60,496 bases of DNA from Planctomycetaceae bacterium. GTDB lineage: Bacteria > Planctomycetota > Planctomycetia > Planctomycetales > Planctomycetaceae. Positions within the stretch are counted from its first letter, which is position 1, and each line of letters begins with the position of its first letter. The notes under the pieces are model-generated. The model saw only the letters and a list, made by a program, of their open reading frames with translations, did not search any database and had not been told where the DNA came from. This document shows positions 44,786-53,506 of the stretch, piece by piece. Both the position numbers and the translations under genes were made by a program. The DNA is taken from NCBI GenBank assembly GCA_020426505.1, contig JAGQPX010000029.1, positions 1-60,496 on the forward strand, read 5' to 3'.

Positions 44786-46210
44786 CTACGCGATGAGGTC
44801 CTGCACCACGTTGCCGTGGATGTCGGTCAGGCGGAAGTCGCGGCCTGCGTAGCGGTAGGTGAGTTGCTCGTGGTCGAAGCCCATGAGCGCCAGCATGGTC
44901 GCGTGCAGATCGTGGACGTGGACGCGGTTTTCGACCGCTTTGAAGCCGAAGTCATCTGTCGCACCGTACGCTTGGCCTCCCTTGACGCCTCCGCCGGCGA
45001 GCCAGACAGAGAAGCCGTGATGGTTGTGATCGCGGCCGTTGACCTTGCCGGCGTTCGAGCCCGGTTTGGGCAGCTCGACGACCGGCGTGCGACCGAACTC
45101 ACCCCCCCAGAGGACGAGCGTTTCGTCGAGGAGACCGCGTTGCTTGAGGTCTTTCAGCAGGGCGCCGAGCGGCTGGTCGAGTTGTCCGGCGAGTCGCGTG
45201 TGATTCTGTTCGAGGTCGTCGTGATTGTCCCAGGGCTGCCCGCCGCCGTGCCACAGCTGGATGAACCGCACACCCCGCTCGACCAACCGCCGTGCGATCA
45301 TGAGTTGCCGCGCATGCACGCCTTTGCCGTACATCTCATGGATGTGTTGCGGTTCGTCCTTGATGTTGAAGGCGTCGGTTGCCTCCATCTGCATGCGGTA
45401 GGCCAACTCGAACGACTGAATGCGGCTGTCCAACTGCGGATCGTCGCCGCGTGCTTCTCGATGCTGTTTGTTGAGTGCCTGCACAAAGTCGAGTTGCCGA
45501 CGCTGCTCCTCATGCGAGAGGTGATCGTTACGGATGTGTGCGATCAGTTCTTCAATGTCGGTGTGTTTGGTGTTGATGTACGTTCCCTGATACGCACCGG
45601 GGAGAAAGGCCGATCTCCAGTTGGCCGACTCGGTGATGGGCATGCCTCCCGGACACATCGCGATGAAACCGGGCAGGTTCTGATTCTCGGTGCCTAACCC
45701 GTACGTGACCCAACTTCCGAAGCTGGGCCGCACTTGTCGGCCTTCGCCACAGTTCATCAGCATGAGTGACGGCTCATGATTGGGCACGTCCGCATGCATC
45801 GACCGTACGACGGCAATGTCGTCGATGCATTCGCCGACATGCGAGAACAACTCGCTGACTTCGAGACCGCTCTCTCCGTAACGTTTGAACTTGAATGGAG
45901 AGGGCAGGGCGGCTCCGGTGGGGCGTTCGGTCTTGAGGTTGTCCATCGGCAGCTTTTTGCCGGCGAACTTCTCCAGCATTGGCTTCGGATCGAACGTGTC
46001 GACATGTGATGGGCCGCCATTGCAGAAGATGTGGATCACATGCTTGGCCCGAGGCACGATCTGCGGCCGCTTCGGGGCCATCGGCGAGACCGATGCGTCG
46101 GCACTCTTGACCCCGGTTGTCTCGCTGAGCAGGCCGGCGAGGCCGAGCGCGCCGAGGCCCATTCCCGAACGGTGAAGCAGATCACGGCGAGTGAGTGGTT
46201 CGTGAAACAT
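44786..46210 (-). CDS. DUF1501 protein (partner of the 46215 PSD1 protein)
   Basis: The 474-residue protein starts MFHEPLTRRDLLHRSGMGLG, with a twin-arginine signal and hydrophobic core ALGLAGLLS. Conserved stretches are VIHIFCNGGPSHVDTFDPKP, IAVVRSMHADVPNHEPS, LWGGEFGRTPVVELP and NGRDHNHHGFSVWLAGGGV. It ends with the family tail YRYAGRDFRLTDIHGNVVQD. The ATG at 46210 lies 4 bp after the stop of the PSD1 gene, so the two form a tight operon, the classical planctomycete arrangement. The role is not established biochemically; the protein is likely periplasmic. Confidence 0.93.
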   Translation of the reverse strand: MFHEPLTRRDLLHRSGMGLGALGLAGLLSETTGVKSADASVSPMAPKRPQIVPRAKHVIHIFCNGGPSHVDTFDPKPMLEKFAGKKLPMDNLKTERPTGAALPSPFKFKRYGESGLEVSELFSHVGECIDDIAVVRSMHADVPNHEPSLMLMNCGEGRQVRPSFGSWVTYGLGTENQNLPGFIAMCPGGMPITESANWRSAFLPGAYQGTYINTKHTDIEELIAHIRNDHLSHEEQRRQLDFVQALNKQHREARGDDPQLDSRIQSFELAYRMQMEATDAFNIKDEPQHIHEMYGKGVHARQLMIARRLVERGVRFIQLWHGGGQPWDNHDDLEQNHTRLAGQLDQPLGALLKDLKQRGLLDETLVLWGGEFGRTPVVELPKPGSNAGKVNGRDHNHHGFSVWLAGGGVKGGQAYGATDDFGFKAVENRVHVHDLHATMLALMGFDHEQLTYRYAGRDFRLTDIHGNVVQDLIA

Positions 46211-46214
46211 GGAT

Positions 46215-49019
46215 TCAATCAACAAACAGGAATTCGTTGGTCATGAGCAATGCGTGTGACAGCTTGATCAGTTGTCCGTCACCGGTCGAGAGCAGATCGA
46301 GGGCGAGACGCCGTTCATCCTCCGACGGATCTCTTCCGAGGATCACTCGAAACATCGCGGTGACTTGTTCATCTGGAGATGACATGCTTTGCACGTCAGG
46401 TCGAGCGATGACGGACTCGGCCATCTTCTGCACGAAGGGAGCGTTCATCTCGTACAGCGACTGTTGAGGCACTGTCGTGTTTGGTCGTTGAGGTGACGTG
46501 GCGTCAGGACTCGGGTAGTCAAACGTCCTCAGCAGTCCGGAGAAGTTATTGCGGTCGATGAACGTGTAGACCGTCCGTTGCCCGGCATCGGGTGACGCTT
46601 CGATGTCGACCGAACGGCTGTTGAGTGATGGATCAAGGCGACCGGCGACAAACAACAGGCTGTCCCGCATGGGTTCAAAGTCCAGTCGACGCCGGTTCAT
46701 CCGCCAGAGAAGCCTGTTTTCCGGGTCGGCGGAACGGGCGGCCGGGCGATCGATGCTCGCCTGTTGAAACGCAGCCGAGAGCATGATCTCCCGGTGCAGC
46801 CATTTGAGCGACCAGCCATGCTCGATGAAGGATGCTGCGAGCCAGTCGAGTAATTCCGGATGAGTTGGTGGATCGCTGCGGGTGCCGAAGTCGCTGGGCG
46901 TCGAGACGAGTGGCGAGCCAAAGTGCTGCATCCAGACACGGTTGATGAACACACGGGCGGTCAGCGGATTGTTCGGGGAGACGATCTGCTGGGCCAGTTC
47001 GAGGCGACCGCTGCCTTGTGAGAAGGCTGCGGCATCGTTGCCTGCGACGATGCGTGGGAAACGTCGTGGAACCTTGGGGCCGTTCCGACCCGGAGTGCCA
47101 CGCAGGAAGATGACTGGCTCGACCGGCTTCCCTTTGTCCTGCATGACCATCGCACGTGGCGGAGCACCGGGGGACTCGGCCTGCCATTCGGGAATCTTGC
47201 GTTCGAGGTCGGTGATCTTGTTGCTTTGATCCGTTTCGAAGAGTCGGCCGTGCTGCTCGAATGGAACATCGGTGAGTGATTGAGGTCCATAGAGCGCTCG
47301 CCGTAGTTGCTCGCGATCGGCGTCGGCGAGTGCGGTCGGCGGCTGTTCAAGTTGCATCGCGAGCAGGTCCTGCCACTCCTTGTCGATCTCTATGAGAAGT
47401 CTGCGGTACGTCTGCGCCACATCGACGATTGACTGGGGGGCTGCATCGACGAGTGCCTGCCGGACGAGCGGCTGAATTGATTCGGTCTCCGCCGACGTCA
47501 GATAAGTTTGTGCATCTGTCGCGAACGATTCGGCCGAGATGGCACTGAGATGTTGCCACGGCGTCCAGACGGGATCGTTCTGCGCCATCTGCTGTTTGAG
47601 GAACGACTCCCAAAGCTCGACAAGTTTTTTTCGAGGCGGGCCATGCTCGTACTTCACATCGATGCCCGCGGGGATGAGCTTCTGTTGCTCCAGCACGGCC
47701 AGCAGGTAGTCGCTGGCGTGTTCACGCGCTCGTTTGAGGAGTTCGGCGTGCTGGTTGATTTTGTAGTCCTCGACCGCCTGTTCCCGTTTGTGGAGTTCAT
47801 CGAGGTATGCCTGATAAGCGGGCGAATGTTCAATCTCGCCGATGACCGGGAGTTCGCCCGGCTCCTGACTGCTGGCGAAGACGCCGTACAGCGAGTAGTA
47901 ATCAGCCGTCGGGATCGGATCATACTTGTGATCATGACAGCGCGAGCAGGCGACCGTCATGCCCATCAGCCCGCGTGTGACGACGTCGATCCGGTCGTCG
48001 ATGATGTCCGGCTCACGATTCAGAAACCGCGGGCCGACCGTCAGGAAACCGAGTGCAGCGAGCGTCGGGTCATCGTCGTTCAATTCCAGATGATCGGCTG
48101 CGAGTTGTTCGACGATGAATTGATCGATCGACTTATCATCGTTGAATGCCTCGATGACAAAGTTGCGATACGTGTACGCGTACGGGTACTTGCGATTCTG
48201 GGTGAAGACGTACCCCTTTGTGTCTGCATATCGGGCAATGTCGAGCCAGTGACGTCCCCAGCGTTGTCCGTACAAGGGCGAAGCAAGCAGACGCTCGATT
48301 AGCCGCGTGTACGCATCGGGGGATTCGTCGTTGATGAAGAGTTGAACTTCTTCATATGTCGGCGGGAGTCCGATGAGGTCAAAGTGCGCACGACGAATGA
48401 GCGTGCGGCGGTCGGCCCGGTTGGAGAAAGTTAAGCCTTGCTCGTCCAGTCGGGCCAACAGGAAGCGATCAATAGGCGAGGCGGAGGGTGAACCGATCGA
48501 CACCGGTGGCGGGGATGGCATGCGAATCGGTTGATAGGCCCAGTGCGATGCAGCGGCCTGCTCGAAGTTGATCTCGCCGTTTTCCAAGACTGCATATCGA
48601 GGCTGCTCTCCGCCGGCGTGTTCAGGCTCATCCGGCCAATGGGCACCGGCGGCGATCCACTGCGTCAACAGGGCGACCTCGTCATTCGGCAGCTTTCCGG
48701 AGGGGGGCATCTGCACGTCGTCTGCGGAGTATTGCAACACCTGCAGCAACCGACTCTCTTCTGGTTTCCCCGCGAGAATCACCTGCTCACCATCGACCCC
48801 TGCGGTGACTCCCGCCTTCGTGTCCAGTCGGAGCCCGGCTTCCTGCTTTTTTGCTCCATGACACCCGACACACCGTTTGACCAGCAGCGGACGAATCTGC
48901 GTCTCGAAGAACTGATCCTGCTCGGTGGTGTCGGCACTCCAGGCCAAACGTGAGCCACTGAGCATGAGCGTCAGAAGGATCGATCGCACGACGGTCGCGA
49001 AGTCTGGTGGAGAAGTCAT
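46215..49019 (-). CDS. PSD1 protein: cytochrome c, DUF1549 and DUF1553 domains
   Basis: The 934-residue protein has a signal peptide (SILLTLMLSGSRLAWSAD) and a haem motif CVGCH at 50-54. Met residues of the cytochrome domain appear in DDVQMPPSGKLP. DUF1549 shows HWAYQPIRMPSPPPVS, FLLARLDEQGLTF and YGQRWGRHWLDIARYADTKG. DUF1553 shows LAQQIVSPNNPLTARVFINRVWMQHFG, ESLYEMNAPFVQKMAESV-like text and the closing ALLMTNEFLFVD. Unlike the other PSD1 protein in the window it lacks a discoidin-like insert. A middle linker is helical. It probably acts in the periplasm with its DUF1501 partner, in an electron-transfer or substrate-cleaving role that remains unproven. Confidence 0.93.
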   Translation of the reverse strand: MTSPPDFATVVRSILLTLMLSGSRLAWSADTTEQDQFFETQIRPLLVKRCVGCHGAKKQEAGLRLDTKAGVTAGVDGEQVILAGKPEESRLLQVLQYSADDVQMPPSGKLPNDEVALLTQWIAAGAHWPDEPEHAGGEQPRYAVLENGEINFEQAAASHWAYQPIRMPSPPPVSIGSPSASPIDRFLLARLDEQGLTFSNRADRRTLIRRAHFDLIGLPPTYEEVQLFINDESPDAYTRLIERLLASPLYGQRWGRHWLDIARYADTKGYVFTQNRKYPYAYTYRNFVIEAFNDDKSIDQFIVEQLAADHLELNDDDPTLAALGFLTVGPRFLNREPDIIDDRIDVVTRGLMGMTVACSRCHDHKYDPIPTADYYSLYGVFASSQEPGELPVIGEIEHSPAYQAYLDELHKREQAVEDYKINQHAELLKRAREHASDYLLAVLEQQKLIPAGIDVKYEHGPPRKKLVELWESFLKQQMAQNDPVWTPWQHLSAISAESFATDAQTYLTSAETESIQPLVRQALVDAAPQSIVDVAQTYRRLLIEIDKEWQDLLAMQLEQPPTALADADREQLRRALYGPQSLTDVPFEQHGRLFETDQSNKITDLERKIPEWQAESPGAPPRAMVMQDKGKPVEPVIFLRGTPGRNGPKVPRRFPRIVAGNDAAAFSQGSGRLELAQQIVSPNNPLTARVFINRVWMQHFGSPLVSTPSDFGTRSDPPTHPELLDWLAASFIEHGWSLKWLHREIMLSAAFQQASIDRPAARSADPENRLLWRMNRRRLDFEPMRDSLLFVAGRLDPSLNSRSVDIEASPDAGQRTVYTFIDRNNFSGLLRTFDYPSPDATSPQRPNTTVPQQSLYEMNAPFVQKMAESVIARPDVQSMSSPDEQVTAMFRVILGRDPSEDERRLALDLLSTGDGQLIKLSHALLMTNEFLFVD

Positions 49020-49613
49020 CAGGGTGACATGTCTAATGGGCAGGGCCGTGTGGACGGCGAATCAGGTGAGTGCCGTCGGTGGGAGTTCATATTCTACACC
49101 ATTCGAAGTCACCGTGAAGTGGAAGTTCTGATGCACGAGACGGATGGTGATTGATTCATTAGTCTTCGGGTGGGATGCTGTCGTAGCCATTTCCCGGTGA
49201 ATTGAACATTTCACCTTCTTTTTGAAAACGGCTGTAAGGTTCCGTGAGGCCGATCGTATTTAGGGGTGATGGGATGATGTTCCACGGTCGTTAGAGGCAT
49301 ACGAGTATGCTCGGTGTCTCACCTCGTTGACTTGTGGCCGCTCTGTTCTGCCGACACGGCGACAGGCAGAGTCACGTTTGCAAACACTGGCAAGTCAACG
49401 GGTCATGGCCGCGCCGCCTGACGTCCGGCATCGTCCTGTCGCTCCGGGCTGGACAGCCCACTTTTTTAGAGACAACCCAACAGACACTGGTGAAAGAGAC
49501 CTGATATGTGATCAACGAGAAAGAGACATCAGCAGGTTGAATCGGGTGCCATCCGAGACGCATCTTCGATGCGTCGCTAAGCGGGGTGAATCCGTTGAGT
49601 CACTTGCAATGAT
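49020..49613. other. Gene-poor gap with hairpins
   Basis: No gene is supported. It should hold the promoter of the PSD1 operon. GCATAC-GA-GTATGC (49297-49310) and GACGCATC-TTC-GATGCGTC (49557-49575) are perfect hairpins. GGGCT-GGAC-AGCCC (49446-49459) is followed by a six-T run, which looks like a plus-strand terminator although no plus-strand gene precedes it. ATCGTCCTGTCGCTCCG (49430-49446) also occurs at 5526-5542. Confidence 0.5.
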
Positions 49614-50609
49614 TCACATGGGGGCGGGAGCGCTCTTTATTCTGACGATGCGCCGCTGGCGGATGTGGGGGGCGATGTGTTCGCCGTTAATGAGGTCGGG
49701 GTGTTTCTCTCGGCCGAGCTCTGCGGGGGAGGGGCCTCTCCATTGGCTTTGACGACCGGCGATCTTGAGTGTGGCATTAGCCGGGTCGATGGTGAGCGTG
49801 GTGAAGAGGGCTTCCTGATAGGGACACGTTGAAGCGAGCTTGGGATAGGCGGCGTGAACTTCCGGCGGAAAGCTTTCATGGGCGAAGGCGCGACCCACGA
49901 CCACGTAAGAGGCGGAGTTCAAATGAAAGTAATTGACGCCGTTGATGCGGAGCAGGTGATCGATATGCGAGTGACCGTTGATGGCGAGCAGAATGCGATC
50001 CGCAAAACGAGTGAGGACCTGCTGGAGTTGCTCTGCGTTGTCGATGGCCCAGGTGCCTGCGAGAGGTTGATGACTGAGGATCACGACCGGGGCGTCGTCA
50101 CGATCGAGTTCCCCTTCGAGCCATGCCACCTGCTCCGGGCCGATGTAAGATGGATAACCACCCGCGTGATCTGAGGGCGGCTCGTTTCCGTTGAGCACAA
50201 TGATCCGCAGGCCGGCGACATCGTGTGTCGCATAGGGCTGTTCCATGCCCCATGCGTCCTGTACCTGCTGCGTCGTGTACCCGCCGTCCGTGTCGTGATT
50301 GCCCAGCACATGAATCGTGTGAGCATGAGCGTCGTTGAAAGTCTTGATCAGTTGCTGATTGTGAGGCGAAGGAACGGCGAAGTCCCCCATCTGAACGAGG
50401 GCATCCGGTGCCGCCTCGCTCATTGCTTCGAGGAACTGGTCGAGACGTTGCTCACCGTCGGGCATGATGTCCTGATGCAGGTCGGCGATCAAACCGAGTC
50501 GGACCGGTCCGGACAATCGTCGCATGGCTGACTGCACCTGTCCGGGGACCATCAGCGATGTGAGTGTGACCGCCGTAGATTGCAGGAACGAACGGCGTGA
50601 CAAATCCAT
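49614..50609 (-). CDS. Exported calcineurin-like metallophosphoesterase
   Basis: The 331-residue protein starts MDLSRRSFLQSTAVTLTSLMVPG, a Tat-type signal (SRRSFLQ). GAGGG lies 4 bp before this ATG, which decides it over the ATGs near 50630. All metal motifs are present in order: LIADLHQD, VQMGDF, VLGNHDTDGG, ILSHQPLAG and NGHSHIDH. They match the D-x-H, GD, GNHD, H and GHxH pattern of the superfamily with a two-metal centre. It should hydrolyse a phosphoester in the periplasm; the substrate is not evident. It stands alone, with no operon partner in close spacing. Confidence 0.92.
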   Translation of the reverse strand: MDLSRRSFLQSTAVTLTSLMVPGQVQSAMRRLSGPVRLGLIADLHQDIMPDGEQRLDQFLEAMSEAAPDALVQMGDFAVPSPHNQQLIKTFNDAHAHTIHVLGNHDTDGGYTTQQVQDAWGMEQPYATHDVAGLRIIVLNGNEPPSDHAGGYPSYIGPEQVAWLEGELDRDDAPVVILSHQPLAGTWAIDNAEQLQQVLTRFADRILLAINGHSHIDHLLRINGVNYFHLNSASYVVVGRAFAHESFPPEVHAAYPKLASTCPYQEALFTTLTIDPANATLKIAGRQSQWRGPSPAELGREKHPDLINGEHIAPHIRQRRIVRIKSAPAPM

Positions 50610-50736
50610 TGTCCCTCGACTGGCATGCATCATGGTGTCGGTATCCCGCCGGATGTGTGGGCGTGATGAAAGGACATTGAGTTAATCGCACTTGATCCGA
50701 TGTCTCGACGTGAGCAACGTCGGAGAACTCGCGGAG

Positions 50737-51246
50737 CTACTCCTCGCTGAGACTGGCGGACTTGAACATCTCGTTCGTCGAGTCGGAGCGGATGAATTCG
50801 GGGGTGCCGACTGAGAGAATCTGATACATGCGGCCATTGGCGAACACGTAAGCGACACGGAATTCGCCGCCGTTCTTGGGGATCGGCACGATGAAGTACC
50901 GCCCCGGATGGCCCTGTAATTCAAACTCCTTATCGACGCTGACGGTGCCTCCGGCGACTTTCACGATCGCGTCACGAGCGACCTCGAGAGCCTGTTTGGG
51001 GTCGGTGATGCCTGATGCTTCCTGATGCCAGACGATGATCGAGCCATTCGACTGATTGACGATCAGTTGATGCTGTTCCGTGGGCTTCGTTCCCGGTTGG
51101 CCCTCGATTGTTTCCGTCTTCCGCATTGGTTCGGCGGGCAACGTGAGCTTGAGGTCGGCGTGCTGAACTTCGACGCCGGCTTGCGCCATCGCTGTTGAGG
51201 TGATCGACAGGACAAGTGTTAGCAGGATTGAATTGATGTTCAACAC
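50737..51246 (-). CDS. Small secreted protein, function unknown
   Basis: The 169-residue protein uses a GTG start at 51246, chosen because GGGAGG lies 4 bp upstream; the ATG at 51270 has no ribosome-binding site. The signal peptide is LNINSILLTLVLSITSTAMAQA. The mature part is a compact alpha/beta protein (LKLTLPAEPMRKTETIEGQP, GGTVSVDKEFELQGHPGRYF, FRVAYVFANGRMYQILSVG). The last segments resemble the periplasmic proteins in which a helix-strand pair ends in 'Y.l...g'. No enzymatic motif is seen. It is likely a periplasmic protein expressed alone; I do not recognise a named family. Confidence 0.75.
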   Translation of the reverse strand: MLNINSILLTLVLSITSTAMAQAGVEVQHADLKLTLPAEPMRKTETIEGQPGTKPTEQHQLIVNQSNGSIIVWHQEASGITDPKQALEVARDAIVKVAGGTVSVDKEFELQGHPGRYFIVPIPKNGGEFRVAYVFANGRMYQILSVGTPEFIRSDSTNEMFKSASLSEE

Positions 51247-51556
51247 GGATCCTCCCAGTTCAAAGTGCATAGCGACCGATCGACTGCTCTCCCAACGATT
51301 ACAACAGAGATCGGGTCTCCCGTCACGGCGAAATCGTCAGAGGCGCACGAATTCTCACTGAGGCGCATCCCGAGGGATGTCTTTTTCTCGTCTGAACTGG
51401 TTCCACATCATTGTCAGGGAGGGTGGCAGGGTCAGAAGCGAAGCGGATGGCCCTGCAATCGCTCGTCCGGGCCTTCCCTCGGTCGGACCCGGGCACCCGG
51501 TCGAAGGGTTTTGAGTTCGTTTTCGACTCATGGACAAGTCGTGTTCGCAAGCGAAC

Positions 51557-52018
51557 TCACGCTGATTCGTACTCGGCGAGGAATCCGAGGAATTCGCGGC
51601 GGTGCTGCTCCTCGTCGCCCAGGGCCTGAATGCACAGGTCCTGCGTGACGTAATCGACGCCGTCGCAGAGTTGGATGATCTTTTTGTATTGGGCGATCGC
51701 ACCCTCTTCGGCGGTGATGACGCCCTTGATGACGGAGACCACGTCGGTCGTCTTTTCCGGCGGTTGAAGCGACTTCTGGACCGCCTTGAACTCCATGCTG
51801 CCGGGGACGGTGCCGCCGATCGTCTTGATGCGTTGAGCCAACGTCTGAGCGTGCGTCAGCTCTTCCTGGATATCTGCATTGAGGGACTTCTTGATCTCCT
51901 CGGCACGCACGCCGTCGAGGTTGATGGAGTTGCAGATGTAACTCATCACCGTTTCCATCTCCATCCAGTAGGAGACCTTGAGTTCTTCGATGATCTGTTT
52001 GAGTTTGTCGTCAGCCAT
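51557..52018 (-). CDS. Ferritin-like/bacterioferritin-type protein
   Basis: The 153-residue protein starts MADDKLKQIIEELKVSYWMEM. It has the four-helix-bundle length and both iron-binding motifs: E-x-x-H in ADIQEELTHAQTL and again in LGDEEQHRREF. Additional acidic ligands lie in VSYWMEMETVMSY and AEEGAIAQY. This is the di-iron site pattern of ferritin-like proteins. It may store or oxidise iron in the cytoplasm and protect against oxidative stress. The frame extends to 52063, but the ATG at 52018 fits the family. It is divergent from the sulfite-oxidase-like gene, with 150 bp between the starts. Confidence 0.85.
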   Translation of the reverse strand: MADDKLKQIIEELKVSYWMEMETVMSYICNSINLDGVRAEEIKKSLNADIQEELTHAQTLAQRIKTIGGTVPGSMEFKAVQKSLQPPEKTTDVVSVIKGVITAEEGAIAQYKKIIQLCDGVDYVTQDLCIQALGDEEQHRREFLGFLAEYESA

Positions 52019-52168
52019 GATTGTGTGACTCGCTGTGTCGAGAAATAGGATGTTCGGTTGCATCCATTGTAGGCGTGTGGTCTGTTAATCAAGTCTGCAC
52101 GCACATTGAGATTGAATTTCATCAGGAACGTCCGCAGAATCCGAAGGCGACACTTTGGGGAGGGTGAC

Positions 52169-53431
52169 ATGGCGAGTTCGATCGATCAGTTTATGCACGA
52201 GCATCGTCAGGTGACACGTCGCTGGTTGCTGCGGGCGAGTGCAGGGACACTCGTCACGTGGAGGTCGGCCGGGCTGTGGGGAGATGATCGTTCTCAGTCT
52301 CCAGTTCTGGTAGAGGCCATCGCGAATCTGGAGTCCTTCCTGACGCTTCAGGATGAGTTTGAAGATGTCTCAAGAGGCACGCCCAAGCCTCACACGTTGA
52401 CGGACGAGCAGAAGCAGGGCGTTGGATTGACGCGGGAGACATGGTCGCTCGATGTGGTGAGTGACACGGATCAACCGACACAGTTGCGGAATGAGCTGTC
52501 AGCGGAGCAGGGGACGGCGTTCCGGTTTACCGACCTGATGAAGTTGGCGGAAACACATTCGGTGCGGTTTGCGAAGGTGATGACCTGTCTGAACATTGGT
52601 TGTCCACTGGGCATGGGGATCTGGGAAGGCGTGCCCATGCGGGAGGTGATCTGGTTGACGCAACCGAAGCTTGATTTGAGGAGGGTGTTCTACTACGGCT
52701 ATCACAACGACGACCCCAAGCAGATGTTTCGGAGCTCCCTGCCGATCGGGCGAGTTCTTGAAGATCCGTTTGACCTCCCGCCCGTCGTTCTGTGTTACAA
52801 ACTCAACGGCGAGTGGCTGTCCAGCGAACGCGGCGGACCAGTGCGGGTGGTGGTGCCGGAGGCGTACGGATTCAAGTCCATCAAATGGTTGTCGCATGTG
52901 GTGCTCTCCAACATCGCCCATGCGAACGACACCTATGCTGAAAAGAACAATGACGTTGACAGCCCGCTGAAGACATTCGCAGCAACGTTGACCGTGCCGA
53001 AGAAAGTTGAAGCGAACAAACCCTTCGCGGTGACGGGGTATGCTCAGGTCGGCATCTCGGGCCTTTCGAAGGTGCAGGTGTGGATTCACAAGGACGGTGA
53101 CGAACTGCCGTCAGACGACCGCTACTTCGCTGCTGCACCGTGGGAGGATTCCGAGATTCTGCCGCCGCCGAATCACTGGGGAGGGGGTCTTTTAGACAAT
53201 CGCATCCCTTCACCGACTTGGGGCATTGACAGTGAGACGGGGGAGCCACAAACGTGGCCCATGCGGCTGGCCAAAGTGCATTGGGCGAAGCTTATTGATG
53301 GACTGCCGACCGGGCGATACACGCTGCGCAGTCGCACGGTCGACGAGCATGGTCATGCCCAGCCGATGCCACGCCCCTTTCGCAAGTCGGGTCACAGTTC
53401 GATCGAACTGGTCGAGTTTGAAGTGGGTTGA
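52169..53431 (+). CDS. Sulfite-oxidase-like molybdopterin oxidoreductase
   Basis: The 420-residue protein starts MASSIDQFMHEHRQVTRRWLL after a strong GGGAGGG site. It carries a twin-arginine signal (TRRWLLRASAG). The Mo-cofactor domain shows VMTCLNIGCPLGMGIWEGVPMREV with the Mo-ligating Cys, then the RVFYYGYHNDDPKQMF and DPFDLPPVVLCYKLNGEWLSSERGGPVRVVVP regions. The C-terminal Mo-co dimerisation domain follows (about 285-420, FAVTGYAQVGISGLSKVQVWI). It should oxidise a small substrate such as sulfite in the periplasm. The neighbouring genes supply no haem or maturation partner, so the electron acceptor is not known. Confidence 0.9.
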   Translation: MASSIDQFMHEHRQVTRRWLLRASAGTLVTWRSAGLWGDDRSQSPVLVEAIANLESFLTLQDEFEDVSRGTPKPHTLTDEQKQGVGLTRETWSLDVVSDTDQPTQLRNELSAEQGTAFRFTDLMKLAETHSVRFAKVMTCLNIGCPLGMGIWEGVPMREVIWLTQPKLDLRRVFYYGYHNDDPKQMFRSSLPIGRVLEDPFDLPPVVLCYKLNGEWLSSERGGPVRVVVPEAYGFKSIKWLSHVVLSNIAHANDTYAEKNNDVDSPLKTFAATLTVPKKVEANKPFAVTGYAQVGISGLSKVQVWIHKDGDELPSDDRYFAAAPWEDSEILPPPNHWGGGLLDNRIPSPTWGIDSETGEPQTWPMRLAKVHWAKLIDGLPTGRYTLRSRTVDEHGHAQPMPRPFRKSGHSSIELVEFEVG

Positions 53432-53506
53432 TGTTGGTCGGAAGAACGTGTCTTACAACCAACATTCCCGGCAATGCAGAGTGATGTGCTGCTAAGGACG
53501 AAACGC

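Noticed and set aside
44771..45697. Plus-strand open frame of 308 codons
   Set aside because: Antisense to the DUF1501 gene, which has full family blocks.
49446..49467. Intrinsic terminator on the plus strand
   Set aside because: The hairpin and T-run are good, but no plus-strand gene precedes them, so it is described in the gap entry and not called as a terminator.
49327..49752. Plus-strand open frame of 141 codons
   Set aside because: It crosses hairpins and runs into the 3' end of the metallophosphoesterase gene on the other strand. There is no start signal.
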